The translations under genes and the position numbers were made by a program. The notes beneath the pieces are model-generated. The model had not been told where the DNA came from, did not search any database, and saw only the letters and a list, made by a program, of their open reading frames with translations. Shown in pieces: positions 39,430 through 50,944 of a stretch of 64,000 nt of DNA. Source of the stretch: Phoronis australis (lineage: Eukaryota; Phoronida; Phoronidae); the NCBI GenBank assembly GCA_002633005.1, contig NMRA01000202.1, positions 521,626 through 585,625 on the forward strand. The letters are read 5' to 3'. Each line of letters opens with the position of its first letter. Position 1 is the first letter of the stretch.

Positions 39430-41540
39430 TTGTATGTGACTTCAAACATGTCGGATCTGTGTCTATCTAAACACTCACCGACGGAGAGCAACGCGTCGCG
39501 AATGCAAATGAGTAGACCTCGTGTAGTTCACGTTAACGTGGTTCCCAGGGCTCACACTCTGACGTCATTTATATCGTGTGAACAATCTAGAGGATCTGTA
39601 TAGGAGACAGAGTTCACCTTTGCGACGAATTGAACCGTGAGAATTTTGTCTCGCGAGGCGGTGAGGCGAATCACTTGATGGATTGCCTTACCTGGCGTCC
39701 TCACAGCATGTGTGCGAGGTGAGCTAAGTGCTTTGTCCATTACCTTAGGAAACCAATGAAAATTAATTATTGCATAACCTGCTGACAGCAAATTTTCGTC
39801 TCTGGCTCTGCCATTGTGTGCATGCATATCGTACATTTGCGTTGTTCACTTCAAGCGTTGTTAACAAGTCAGTGAGAATTTTGCATTTTGTGTGGAGCTA
39901 ACGTTGACGTAAGGTAATTTTCACAAGAGCCACATGTTTTACTCACAGTTATTTGTATGAGGTAGCGCTTCACTATTCGGCACCATTTCCGGGGCTGAGT
40001 CAAACGGATTAAAAACGGTGCCGTCTTTTCGTAAAAGCACAGGCACCTTTAAACAGCCGCTCGAAAGACACCAATATTGCCGACGAGCATGAGGCAAGCT
40101 CTTACGGATTACAGTCAACGAAAAAGCTAAAAATACACTTCAAGTCGGTAATTGCAGATATTGATACTTAATAATTTTGGGGAAGACACAGTCATTAAAA
40201 ACAAATGGAACCACCTGATTTAGACAGTATGCCTCGAATTTCAAAGCTTACTCACCTACTAACGTTGGGTACTGCAGATTGCGCTTTTAATGCGCATGCT
40301 CGGCATCAAATCAAAATAACAATATAAGTGGCGAAACCGGGTCCTGGTGAAGGTCTCGAAAGAAAATATTACAACACGTGTTCTCGGTAAAATGCCTTTT
40401 TGTGTTTTCATTTGAATCCAACAAAGATATTATAAGTCGGATTTTATTACAGCTCCTGTCCGCCTCCGCCTCAGTTTACTACGTTAACCAACACTGCTTG
40501 TACCAGTCGCCAACCGACTAGAGCGACGTCTTTTGTGAAAATGCCTCTGCCTCTGCCAAATGAATGTTGTCGTTTTCACTTGGTGCGAGGGTATTTTGTC
40601 GGAGCATGCGCTTAGAAAGCGCAGCTTGCAGTACCCATCTTGATCGGCGACTCGGTGACCAAACTACATAGCCCGACCTCAATGCGTTTCTGGATTTAGC
40701 GACCCTAAAATAATCATCAGTCAGCTGTTCGGTAGTTTAAACCCTTCTCGTTGAGGTATCTCTACCAAGGGCGCAAACTATTGTTCACACGTTGCAACGT
40801 CCATGGGCCCTCGTGGTCAGTAAATGAGCTATTATCACGAAGTTCATTGTCACAAACCAAACTTATTTTTGCTCTTTTACATGAAATGGAGATATCTTAT
40901 ACTCGACTGCTCTTCATATCTGTGGAGGTGTTATTAATGGACAAAATCTGCTGAGATCAATTAGAAAGGCGTAATGGCTCACTTTCAAAGTTAATTTGCG
41001 TCAAACTCTTGGTACTGCATGTGAATTAATTGAAAACCAGGGGCGTGTTTGAAAACGACTGTCACATTCACTGGTTAGTTGGCCCTACGTCAGTAACGAT
41101 ATCTCGGAGACTCGTGTGATCTCACCAAAGTCCCCAAAAAAATATTATTGTGAAAATGAAATATCGTTAACTGAGTCGTCACACCATTCCAACTGTCACT
41201 GATTGCGCTGTCTCAGAAAAATCAATAAAGTAGAATATTTTTAGAACCAGCTTCCCGACTGCACCAAATTTATGGCTTCAATAAAAGACCGAAGCGAATT
41301 ATATAAGTTCCGCGATGGACACAGGACACGCAAGTCCGTGGCTAATTAATTCAGTACAGCAATCCTTGATACACAATTGCACTATTGATAGTGTACCTTG
41401 TTTTCAGTTACTTTATCTTATTTACTGTCAAATGGTGTTTGAATGAACCAATTGAAATTGCCATCGTAACTTTATCTCAGCAGCCATTGCTGTTTCGCCT
41501 CTTTCCTGATATTAAAAAATGTGTGTGTGGCATGGCTTAC
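39430..41540. other. Gene-free stretch between the ATGGGCGG element and Kolobok-like copy A
   Basis: No supported feature on either strand. Confidence 0.45.
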
Positions 41541-41544
41541 TTAA

Positions 41545-43098
41545 AGGAGAATGCCACCCGATTTAATTAGTCTTTTTTACCGTCTTAATCGCTCTATATC
41601 CACATCGCCTCTTATACGGTCAACCTCACCTTGCCGAGAGGTTTCACGTTGACCTGTGTATATCGTTTTTTAGACTCGAGAGCCCGAAATGCTTAGGAAG
41701 TGGCTCGCGGTAGTGAAGAATAAAGGTACGCTGTTAATAGCAAGTATGAGGCCGTGAAAAATCTCCGTGTCTGTGGCCGGCATTTCGTCGACAGTGATTT
41801 CTCTGACGAATGCTGGCTTACCAAAGAACTATCCATACGTTTCGTTGCCTGTGAATGTTCACGGCGCCTCTCTGAATTTCTTGTTGATCAGTGTATTACG
41901 GTTCGAACTGATAGCCTTTGAAACCTAACAATCCTACTCGTAAAGTATTCGTCGGATGAGCTCTTGACTAAGTCGGGATTGGCGCCGGGCGAGTTGCCAT
42001 GTAGACGTTTATTATTCTGCGTTCTGTTTCAAAATGAATTATTCTCATCCTAACCAATGCTTATATAAAACTGAAACAAAGTCTGTCTCATTAAATACAA
42101 TTTGTAATGTCTTTACAGTACTCCTGAGTGCAAATGTTGAGAAGCCAGCAAAGAATAAACCACTCCGTTACCGGCTTTTGATGTCGGCAATAAAGGTAAT
42201 TGACCGGGCACCGAGGCCGCGGTGAGCGCATGCTAATTCTGTGTTTGTTTTCAGAAAGCTGTTGTGAAACAATTACTCGATTTTATATGCTATGGTCACA
42301 TGTTAGGGGAATCTTTATTTAGAAATACAAATACATTATTCAAATTATTGTTACTGTACAACCTTTCAGCCTTTGCCCTGACGGTCTGTGGAAGGGGAAC
42401 CCGACTTCGCGGCTTCCGACAAGTAAGTATATTTTCAGTTTCGTGGCTAATTCACATAAATGATCACGTGCACATTATTTCTTTGCCACACTATTATAGT
42501 CTTTTCGTGACTGGAGGCTTAGTTTCCAACTCAAGCTGGTTTATGTTCATGCCAGTCCCGACGGCCGCGACGGGCCTGGTTGGGTTTCGAGCCACTGTCC
42601 GGGATAACAAGCGTTTCGTGTGTTTAGAACTCAAAAAATTACAAGTCTAAATAACACAGATCTAGGTTCTCCTGTCTGTATTTCATGGAAAAATACTTCG
42701 AATTTATCTCCGAACAGGCCCCAAACTCCTGCTACGGACCTTGGTAAATTGGCCTGCCGAACTTTGTAGTCTACGGTGTGTCCAAATACCAATAAATCCG
42801 TAACAGTGAAATAAAACAACACGTTATTATAAGAACTCGGTCTGTTTTAAGGGTTTTACATCGAATTTTGATGATTTATTGGTGTTAAACAATGAATTCA
42901 ACCGATAAGCTGACACCAGTAACCCGTGTTGTGAACTGCTGAACAGACTGCGTGTGATACCAATAACGTCATTGGATAATTTCAACACATCCGTCTGCCG
43001 TCAGGTGTCAGGTAACGCAACCGAACGAGCCGTTATCGAGTAGAACTACTCGATCTAAAATGTTACGAAATAGGTTGTTTTTTGGGTAGCAGTCTCCT
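41545..43098 (+). mobile_element. Kolobok-like DNA transposon, copy A (complete, TTAA-flanked, 1,554 bp)
   Basis: TTAA precedes the left tip AGGAGAATGCCACCC (41541-41544) and follows the right tip, whose complement is AGGAGACTGCTACCC (TTAA 43099-43102). The + strand near 41760-41810 encodes VCGRHFVDSDF, the C-x2-H-F end of a THAP zinc finger. TTAA target sites plus a THAP domain point to the Kolobok superfamily; piggyBac shares TTAA but lacks THAP. Frames are broken by stops and shifts. Splice-like junctions are visible (donor after 42195, acceptor TTTTCAG before 42257). At 1.55 kb it is far shorter than an autonomous element would need to be, so it is a deletion derivative. Confidence 0.75.
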
Positions 43099-44069
43099 TT
43101 AATCTTAACAGACAGCCTCGCAGCATCAGTTGGACTATAAACAACCTCTACACTTATTTAATAAGCAGTCGTAATTTCGATGAAAAATCCCGAAATTGTC
43201 GTTCCTGCATATCGGTTGTCGATCACACATTCACTGTGAATCTGTACACAGAGGCCATCATTTCGCGAAAAGAACCTCTTAAAGGGTAGTGCTTAGGGAC
43301 TAATCATATTAAACAGCTTGTTAAAGTGGAACTCGGACGTTCATGAACATGAAAACTACCTTTGAGATGCTTAAAACTATCATTTGCTTTATTAATTTTG
43401 GCAAGTGACTACGTCACTGAACCGACTGCATATCACAATCGCGAGTTCAATATCTCAAAAACGAGAGAATAGAAGAATAGCGACTTTAGTTGAAAGTCTC
43501 TTAGCTCCACGGACATGCATGTGAACGTACCCGGCGCCAGTGTGTAATGTCCACCAACATGCGAGTTTCCTGTACAAACTTGTGCCGTATCCAACTGAGC
43601 TTCTCTGTGGCCTTTGCCGGGGAACAAAGTGAAAAGAGCGGCCACAGCGTGGCCAAATACTGAGTTGTCACAACCCCCATTAACGTAACGCCTCGTCATT
43701 CGTTATTACCATGAACCATCGGAAATGGAGCAGGAATATCCGGCGACTTTTCACACTAAGCTCGGGATGTTGACTATTAAAGCTGTGATTGTTTGTCCCG
43801 ATTCTACGTTACATGCATCGACCAATATTATCCGTAACTCGAGATCAGTTAACTAACATATCGTCAAATGTGTTAGTTAAATAATACAGTTTGACAACTG
43901 ATCGACTGGTGGCCGGGGTCTGGTTTTGGGGTTATGACGTCAAATTATTGCTTTAGCTCTTGAAGTCAGTTTTCTCGAAACTACCTTGTAGCAAGAAGAG
44001 TTATTCATTTTGACCAAGGCGCGAATATCCAAAATTTGCCGCCGATATGGCTCTTCAAAATACACTTGA

Positions 44070-44150
44070 AAGTGAAAGATGATGTGGTTACCACAACCTT
44101 TGAAATTTCCCTCCTACTGATGATATATATCTGTGCCCGCATTTTATGTC
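44070..44150. repeat. Short dispersed repeat, partner of 46255-46330
   Basis: Both contain TGTGGTTACCACA (palindromic) followed by TTT(G/T)AA...CTAC...TGAT and a CGCATT word. Confidence 0.45.
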
Positions 44151-44339
44151 GTTCTATCGTCTCTGAAATTGGTCATGTTTTATGCACGGTTTCTCCCACT
44201 ATCTTGATAATTGTTTTAGTTCTTTTTATTAAAGAACTGATGCCCACATGGAGGTGATAGCGTTCAAGTCATACTTGAATAGAGTAACCAAACCATTTCA
44301 TGAGTGGTTCTGGACGTGAAACTAAGGCATATTATATTC

Positions 44340-44720
44340 CTTTTCGAAATAACACCATTAGACAGTCAAAAGTTGGCAGTTAGGTCATTTCCAATGTACT
44401 TATATTTGGCACAAACTCATTTTTTTCCTGAGAACCTTATGCGATAAATTTCTGAAGGCATTTAAATTGCCCTGTGATGACGTCAGTCAATATCAGGTAA
44501 TTTACAAGGTCAGCCAAGTTTTCATGAAAACCACCCCAGGACCAGTAATTAAACTGTTAGTTTAGCCTTGATACAAAGAAAAAGCTGTCCCTATTTTTTG
44601 CAAGTAAAGCCTGAAGACTAAAACGACAGCAAATTATTTCTTTCACTAATCACTCGAGCATTTGGTGTACAGCGAAGCAGAGATGTGACGGATAAAAGCT
44701 AATTTTATAAATAAACTGAA
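44340..44720. repeat. Dispersed repeat, partner of 26560-26870
   Basis: Same ordered words as the partner, but longer because of an insertion between the GGTCAGCCA and CAGCGAAGC blocks. Confidence 0.55.
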
Positions 44721-45355
44721 AGTTTCTTTGTCCGTTGTCCAAACAACCCAGCAATATTCGCGCAGTGTTGACATAAATTTATTCTCAGATAATTCATAAG
44801 CCAACGTGCGTTTTCTTACAGATACATACTTCTAGACCCGGTCGCGATAATGTGGTATGTTTAAAATAAAACAGAAGCAATAAATCTTGTACTATCAAGC
44901 ATCAAAAAGAATGTAAAGCAAATATTTCTGCTTTTGATAAGTTCTTTTGCTTTTTCCTCGTAAAATTTCCTTTTGCCGAACTATAATCGCGGGTACTTCC
45001 GAAGACGGTCTACAACATGTTGGTTGACAATTACAGGATGGTCACGCCATATCTGGAGACTGGGTCAAGATGTCACATTTCTGAAAAAGGAGAATGCGCG
45101 TTGCGCTATGGGACGAAAGCAACCGGTACCAGGGCATTTAATAGGTCGCGTTTGCTGACAATTAAGGGCCGGTAGCTGCGCAGACCCCCTCTGGATTGGT
45201 TGGCATACGCTATCCGTGACGTCAGAGTGTAAGTTACATGTTAACTTGTATCAACGTGAGCGTTACAGCGCCATCTTTTGTTAGCTCGGTGGAAAACATT
45301 GATCATCTGATTCACTATCGTGGCATGCGCGCACTCGATGGCTCGAGCGAGCCCC

Positions 45356-45410
45356 CCAGTGGCAGATTTAGAGGGGGCCAAGGGGGCCGTGCCCCCCCCT
45401 AAAATTCTCC
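45356..45410. mobile_element. Fragment of the CAGTGGCAGAT element family
   Basis: CAGTGGCAGATTTAGAGGG followed by a G/C-rich block resembles the termini of the elements at 12175 and 57387. Only one end is convincing, so it is probably truncated or a divergent subfamily. Confidence 0.4.
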
Positions 45411-46254
45411 AAGATTCCATTGGGCAGTTCGGGAGTGCCAATGTCTGACAGGCAAAATCCTGGCTAATACTCTGCCCTGGCCCCCCTGGTATTAGTGAAC
45501 TTGTTAAAGAAAACACCCACAGTAGCAGTATTGCTGAATATATGGAAGAGAACACCATTCAGTAAATGATATTTTTATACTTAAATGTAGGGCTTTTGTT
45601 AAGGACTAAATTATTTCTACGAAAACACGTGAACCACGAGCTGAACATGACATTGGAAACTGCGCGTCATGAAGTATTCAAGTGTTTTTTGTTTTGTTTA
45701 TAAGAAGTTGTGATTATACTTTGGGCCATTGTGGCAGGTGAGTGTTCCAGATCAGTTTTACAGGACCATTAAAATACTATTAAGAGCTATCCGTTTTGTA
45801 GATTGCGAGCTTAAGCAAACTGGACACAAAACCTGCAAATACGACGAATTTGCAATAAATACGGTCGTGAATATAACGTGTGGAGAACTGTGTACGTATC
45901 GACACTTTCAGTCCATGGAACGGTTGACTGACTACCTCTATCAAAATGTTAGGCTACTGCTAAATGCGTGTAGTCAGTGCAATATAATCTCCTGTTCTTG
46001 TTTTGTAAACAAAGTACATACATATATTTGTCGTCATAAATTCATATTTTTATAATCGTAACACCTAATTGTAATACGTTGTGTACAAGTACTTCGCGAA
46101 CCGCTGATTTGATAAATTTGTCAGGTTGGAGCTAAAAAATAGGGCTGTCGCTTACCCGATGGAAAAGGTGGCTGTACATTCTGACTGAGGGGCTATTTTT
46201 GTGAGGAAATTTCCTGAAAAACCACAAAATTTGCGATTTTTGAAATATGCGCGA

Positions 46255-46330
46255 AGGATTATCTCTGTGGTTACCACAGAATTTTTAATCTACCTACCAC
46301 TTATGATAAGTCCGCGCATTCGCACAGTCA
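46255..46330. repeat. Short dispersed repeat, partner of 44070-44150
   Basis: Same palindrome CTGTGGTTACCACAG and following words as the partner. Confidence 0.45.
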
Positions 46331-47688
46331 GTTACTCGAAGTCGCTTGAGTTGAAAAGTCATTTTTTCTGTAAGGGAAAAGTGCTACGTCTATGTCTTGT
46401 CACACCAAATAAGGAGACGTGCTTTGCCTTGTGGGAAAAAATCGACCAAGTTGCGAGCAGTTGACAGATCGTTTTTTATTTTGAAATTTGAAACTAAAAG
46501 AAAATGCTTTGACATTAACAGAAATTAAAAATCTTTACTAAAAATCCTAAAAATACCTGGTGAGCAAGTTTAATTCTGTATCAGTGGCAGAGAACCAATT
46601 TCAGTATTGCAATTTAGTCTGTTATCGCGTTCCAGGCCTCTTTAATGCGGCACTGCCTACACTAAATAAATGAGAAATAGTAATCATCACATATCAAATC
46701 TCTTTGTGTGAATCATATACATGAATAACTTATTACTCGTAATCATATGTCATTGTAATCTTAACATCAGTTTATCAATTTATGTATTTTTGTATAATTG
46801 TGTATAGATTTCTTTGTATTTGTTTAGACCAGATACAATGCCCCTTGGCGCTTTCTGGTTCTGTATGTTTATTGCACTGACTATTTGATAATAAACAGTC
46901 AAAAATGATGTTTTATTTTGGTGATTTCACTCATTATGCTGACAAAATAGCATTGGACTATCGAAAAAGTGAAATTTCACGATCATGGCGAAACCGTGAT
47001 ACTGGTGATGTCATTTTTCCCGATCCGGTACTGACAGTGATGCGCGGACTTTTGTGACCTAATATGTTAACTTAACTGGAGCTAATGGACACAAAAACAT
47101 TGGTGCCTAAAATCATATTTATGCTGAACTGAAAACGATTTCGACAAATTTTGCAATGTTCAATATGGATATCCGCTGAGTATCTGGTGGCTTTCTGCTT
47201 GGGAATAAGTGAACTGACTGAATTTCACCATATTACGTCAAAAGTCATGGAAATGCCAATGTCCTGGAGGGTTATTTCAGACTGGCAGAAATCATGTATT
47301 GTCCCTTCAGTTGGTGTTCAGGGATCGAATGATAAATATTTTCACGAAAATCAGCCCGCATTAAGTTCAGCAAAGCAGTCTTCAATTTCTTACAAGATTA
47401 ATCCTTAGTGGTCAAAAAACCCTGACGAATCAGTTGATTTTCGTGGGCTACATAAACATGTAAATCGGAAACCAATGGCAGGTCAAGAAAATAACGAGAG
47501 TTTATTTACCCAGAAATTGCGCCCAATCCCCCACCCCTTAGTCCTCCGTCTCTGCTTATAAGTTAACTTAAAGTTAGCGCATTACCATTTTCTCTTTAAA
47601 ATCCTCTACCTTCATATGGGGAACAGCACTCGTCACTTTCACCTCAAGCTTCGAGATAAACTTGACACACCTTTACCTTGTGCCATCA

Positions 47689-47808
47689 TAGGCTATCTAT
47701 GGCGCCATGCAGGCTGGGGTAGCTAGTCGCTGGTTCCCCGTGCGTGCCGCTAGGTGGTACTAGAGCTCGGCACACAGGGGACCAGGGGGGTATCAAACGG
47801 ATAGCCTA
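47689..47808. mobile_element. 120-bp foldback element
   Basis: The termini TAGGCTATC and GATAGCCTA are exact complements. Inside, CTGGTTCCCCGTG with GTGCCG pairs with CGGCAC, CACAGGGGACCAG. It would fold as a long imperfect hairpin. Confidence 0.6.
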
Positions 47809-49065
47809 CACTAAAAGTGACGTTTAGTACTGGAGAAGAAGCGCGTCATGCTGTTACGTTATGAAATTGGGCCAATGAGAACGGATAAAACTTATTTCGA
47901 GTACCTAGCCAACTCTACGCTTGCGAAATGTTTTCGTTCGCCGGCCCACTTAGGAAACCACACAGTAGCATTTCATGTCATCAATTAAAGTGATCCATGA
48001 CAGCGTTTTCCCGTTCAGTAACTTTGCCAGACGAAGGGAGTTCTGAGCGTGTGATAACATCTAGCTTCTTTGTTAACTGCCAAGCGCAGTCTCTTGTCTG
48101 TTATGACAACAGGCACGCCAATTATCTACCAGGCTTATTACAAACCACTGTGAACACCGCCAACCCAGACTCTGAGTGAATTGACACATTCGGAAAGAAT
48201 AGATTATCGTAACTTCGGTTGGCAGTTGGGCGATTTTGGCGATTCTAAACCTAAACATGGTCACCATTTGACGAGGATTTCAGAAATGTTGTTTGTTTAT
48301 GTTCAAATATGTTATAACTTAACTTTTCCAGTCAGGCTAGATCTCATTGAAGATTAGAGCAATTATCGAACAAAAGAGAGCTAGCCCTCCAACCATGAAT
48401 GCCAGAATGGAGTTAATCAGTCGTGTAAGATATGGGCTACAGGGGTAAACTTCCCAACTTGTTGTTGGGCTGTAGTACCGAGCAAGTTGGGAGCAAGGGG
48501 AAAACGCCGTAATGTAAAACAACCACTGGAGCAAATGGTCACCAGATGGCGAGACCAGCTCGTTCACGAGTCGGCTTACTTAGAAATGCCAAACAACATG
48601 TCGCGGAAATGGACATTTCATGAGTCCGCTCAAAAATAGTTCAACAAAGGGGCAATTTACGATAAAAGAGAGCAAGCATAGCTATCAAAAAACAGAAAGT
48701 TTCGCTTGGAATTGCTTTTTATTTCCTGTGTAACAAGATAATGTCATACTTTTTTTTTGTCTGGGGATACAACATTTGGTTATATGTGGAGATAATCTGA
48801 CCGGATCTAAGACTTGAGAGAGACAATGCTGTGGTGCTGTTCTTACTGGATCGAGGGACAGGTTGTTCATTAGTTTTGCTCTTTCCTAAATGTTTGAAAC
48901 ATCCACACGGTTATAGGCGAAGCGTAATAGTCAGTGTCTTTGAGATTTGATTACAGTGCCTCATGCATTGATTCTAGAGGAAGACTTGTTACAAAATTGT
49001 AGGCCCTACAGGCCTCAGCCAGCGCGCATAAAAAGCTGTCTCGTGAGTCGTCAGACTTCGGTCAA

Positions 49066-49145
49066 TTCAAGAATCAAGAATCTTTATTTAACGTCGTTCA
49101 ACTAGGTGGTTAGGGATAGGGCTTACTCCCGGGGTCCTAAGTTTA
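49066..49145 (-). mobile_element. Possible LINE 3' terminus (CR1/L2-like)
   Basis: On the - strand, a C/G-rich segment is followed by AAATAAAGATTCTTG and a second TTCTTGA. An AAATAAAGATT stretch ending in a short tandem 7-mer is a common 3' end of CR1/L2-type elements. No coding part is attached. Confidence 0.35.
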
Positions 49146-49714
49146 GAAAAGGCATAGCTGTGGATCAATTAGACCCACTGGGGTCAATTTGGAGGACCAA
49201 TATGTCACATTGTCTGTCCGTTTTATTCAGATTCGATTAATGTGCGATTTCGTCTGCTACCTAGCTCAATTCGTTACGTCACACTCTGAGTGGGAGATAG
49301 GTCCATCTACCCATACAGCTAACCGGATTTCATTTTATTCAAAACATATCCGTAGTTGGTGCCTGTTCATAATATCTCGAACCCTGTATTGCAAACTTAG
49401 TTGTTTTGGTTATCCGTTCTGCATTGTTGTGTCCGAAATCTGACAGCAATGAGCATGATTCTTGTTTAAGATAAAGTCGGGTTTGTGTTTTACACAATTT
49501 TATTGCCTGCTCCATTGAACATTTTTTGCATCACTGTCACGAGTCGCACACCTGGTACTCCACTATATTTTGATGCGGCGGCGATGCAGCAGCTGGAAAA
49601 TTAATAGAGTAGAATACCCGTAGCTTTTTAATGATTCCAGGCTATTTCGTGTGGTATGTTCAATAACCATCAGTACTGACCCATTGTACATTGTCAATTT
49701 TGTGCTGTTGTGAC

Positions 49715-49950
49715 AGTTAAGTCTAATTTCTCTGAAAGTCGAGTATTTTTCTCCATTCGAGGTTTTTTGGTGGAAGTATTTCAGACAAATCACAGCTGCT
49801 TCACAACATTTGTATTTTTTTGGTAAAAATAATGCTAAATTAATCTTTTATAAATAATAATCAGAAACTAAACAGTTCTAAAAATTCCCAGTTTTAGTTG
49901 CATTTGCATTTCAGCCAGTGTTTCATTTTTGTTGGCATCACTATGCAGTA
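49715..49950. repeat. Dispersed repeat, partner of 53195-53355
   Basis: GTCTAGTTTTTCTGAAAGT-like start, TTTTTCTCCATTC, GTTTTTTGGTG, AAGTATTTCA, GCTTCAC and GTTGGCATC follow in order in both. This copy has an insertion of about 80 bp. It abuts Kolobok-like copy C. Confidence 0.6.
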
Positions 49951-50356
49951 ATTGTGCTCTACTCAATAGTATCATAAACAATGATTTGAATAATGTATTT
50001 ATATTTCTTAATAAAGATTCCTCTTACATTTGACAACAGCATATAAAATCGAGTAATTGTTTCACAATAGCTTTCTGTCAGCAAACACTGAATTAGCATG
50101 CGCTTGGTGCCCGGTCAATTACCTTTGTTGCCGTCATCAAAAGCCAGTAATGCAGTAGTTTGTTCATTGGTGGCTTCTCAAAACATTTGCACTCACGAGC
50201 ACTGCAAGGCATTACAAATTGTATCTAATGAGACAGACTTTGTTTCAGTTTCGTATAAGCTGCATTGGTTAGGATCATTTTAGGATGAGAATAATTCATT
50301 TTGAAACAGAATAATAAACTTCTACATGGCAACTTGCCGGCGCCAATCCCAACTTG

Positions 50357-50490
50357 GTCGAGAGCTCATCTGACGAAGACTTCACTGATGGATCGTTCGG
50401 TTTCACAGACTATCAGTTGGAACCGGAATACACTGATCAAGAAATACTAGAGAGACGCCGTGAACATGCACAGGCAACGGAACGTATGGA
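50357..50490 (+). pseudogene. P2X7-C-terminal-like N-terminal motif, antisense to the THAP region
   Basis: The + strand of copy C encodes SSSDEDFTDGSFGF followed by YQLEPEYTDQEILERRR. The acidic start plus Y-x-x-EPEYT-x-x-E is typical of the predicted P2X7-like cytoplasmic-domain proteins abundant in aquatic invertebrates. The frame stays open to 50731, but beyond about 50490 it only traverses the antisense of the THAP region. The Cys-rich core of the family was not found, so this is a fragment or a chance resemblance. Confidence 0.4.
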
Positions 50491-50499
50491 TAGTTCTTT

Positions 50500-50745
50500 C
50501 AGTGGTAAGCCGGAATTCGTCAGAGAAATCACTGTCGACGAAGTGCCAGCCACAGACACGGAGATGTTTCACCTCCTCGTACTTGCTATTCACAGCATAC
50601 CTTTCATTCTTCACTACCGCGAGTCATTTCCTAAGCATTTCGGGCTCTCGAGGAAGTCGAAAAAACGATATACCCGCTTTCTTCGCAGCTTCATACTTCG
50701 GACAAGCGGGAACCGATGCATCGCAATATAGCAGCATTCACTCTG
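50500..50745 (-). pseudogene. THAP zinc-finger remnant in Kolobok-like copy C
   Basis: On the - strand, one frame reads through a Cys-containing start (CDASVPAC), then FFRLPREPEMLRK, then a TGA where a Trp is expected, and on to LAVVKN...HLRVCGWHF and VDSDF. This follows the THAP order: C-x(n)-C, a hydrophobic FF/FP motif, an invariant Trp, then C-x2-H-F. A single TGG-to-TGA change explains the stop. Copy A shows the same region with Arg instead of the Trp of CGWHF. THAP domains are the DNA-binding part of P-element and Kolobok transposases. Downstream the frame is lost, so this is a dead copy. Confidence 0.6.
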
Positions 50746-50944
50746 TAGACGAACCACTGACGTCGCTGCATCGCTTCTCAGCTTCCTCACAGGTTAACAC
50801 GACACCTCTCGGCAAGGTGAGCTCGGCGGTATTGAAGAGGCGATGTGGATATAGACCGATTAAGACGGTAAAAAAGACTAATTAAATCGGGTGGCATTCT
50901 GAACTTAACCACCATCAAAACATTTCATATCGCTTATCCAGCCA

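Larger units (their letters stand above)
49975..50904 (-). mobile_element. Kolobok-like transposon, copy C (THAP-bearing half, inverted relative to copy A)
   Basis: Its sequence, read on the - strand, matches copy A from 41545 to about 42346, with the tip at the right. TTAA lies at 50905-50908, but the last 4-5 bases of the tip differ from copy A. The half corresponding to 42347-43098 of copy A is missing. The THAP part is better preserved here than in copy A (see separate entry). Confidence 0.7.

Noticed and set aside
42264-42650. 128-residue frame on the + strand
   Set aside because: Lies within Kolobok-like copy A. The same stretch in copy B is shifted, and the frame has no transposase motif.
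41541-43102. piggyBac assignment for copy A on the basis of TTAA
   Set aside because: The THAP motif and longer conserved tips fit Kolobok better; no piggyBac transposase motif was seen.
45729-46055. Cys-containing 108-residue frame
   Set aside because: No spacing that fits a known zinc finger or secreted Cys fold, and it opens directly in a splice-donor-like GGCAGGTGAGT.
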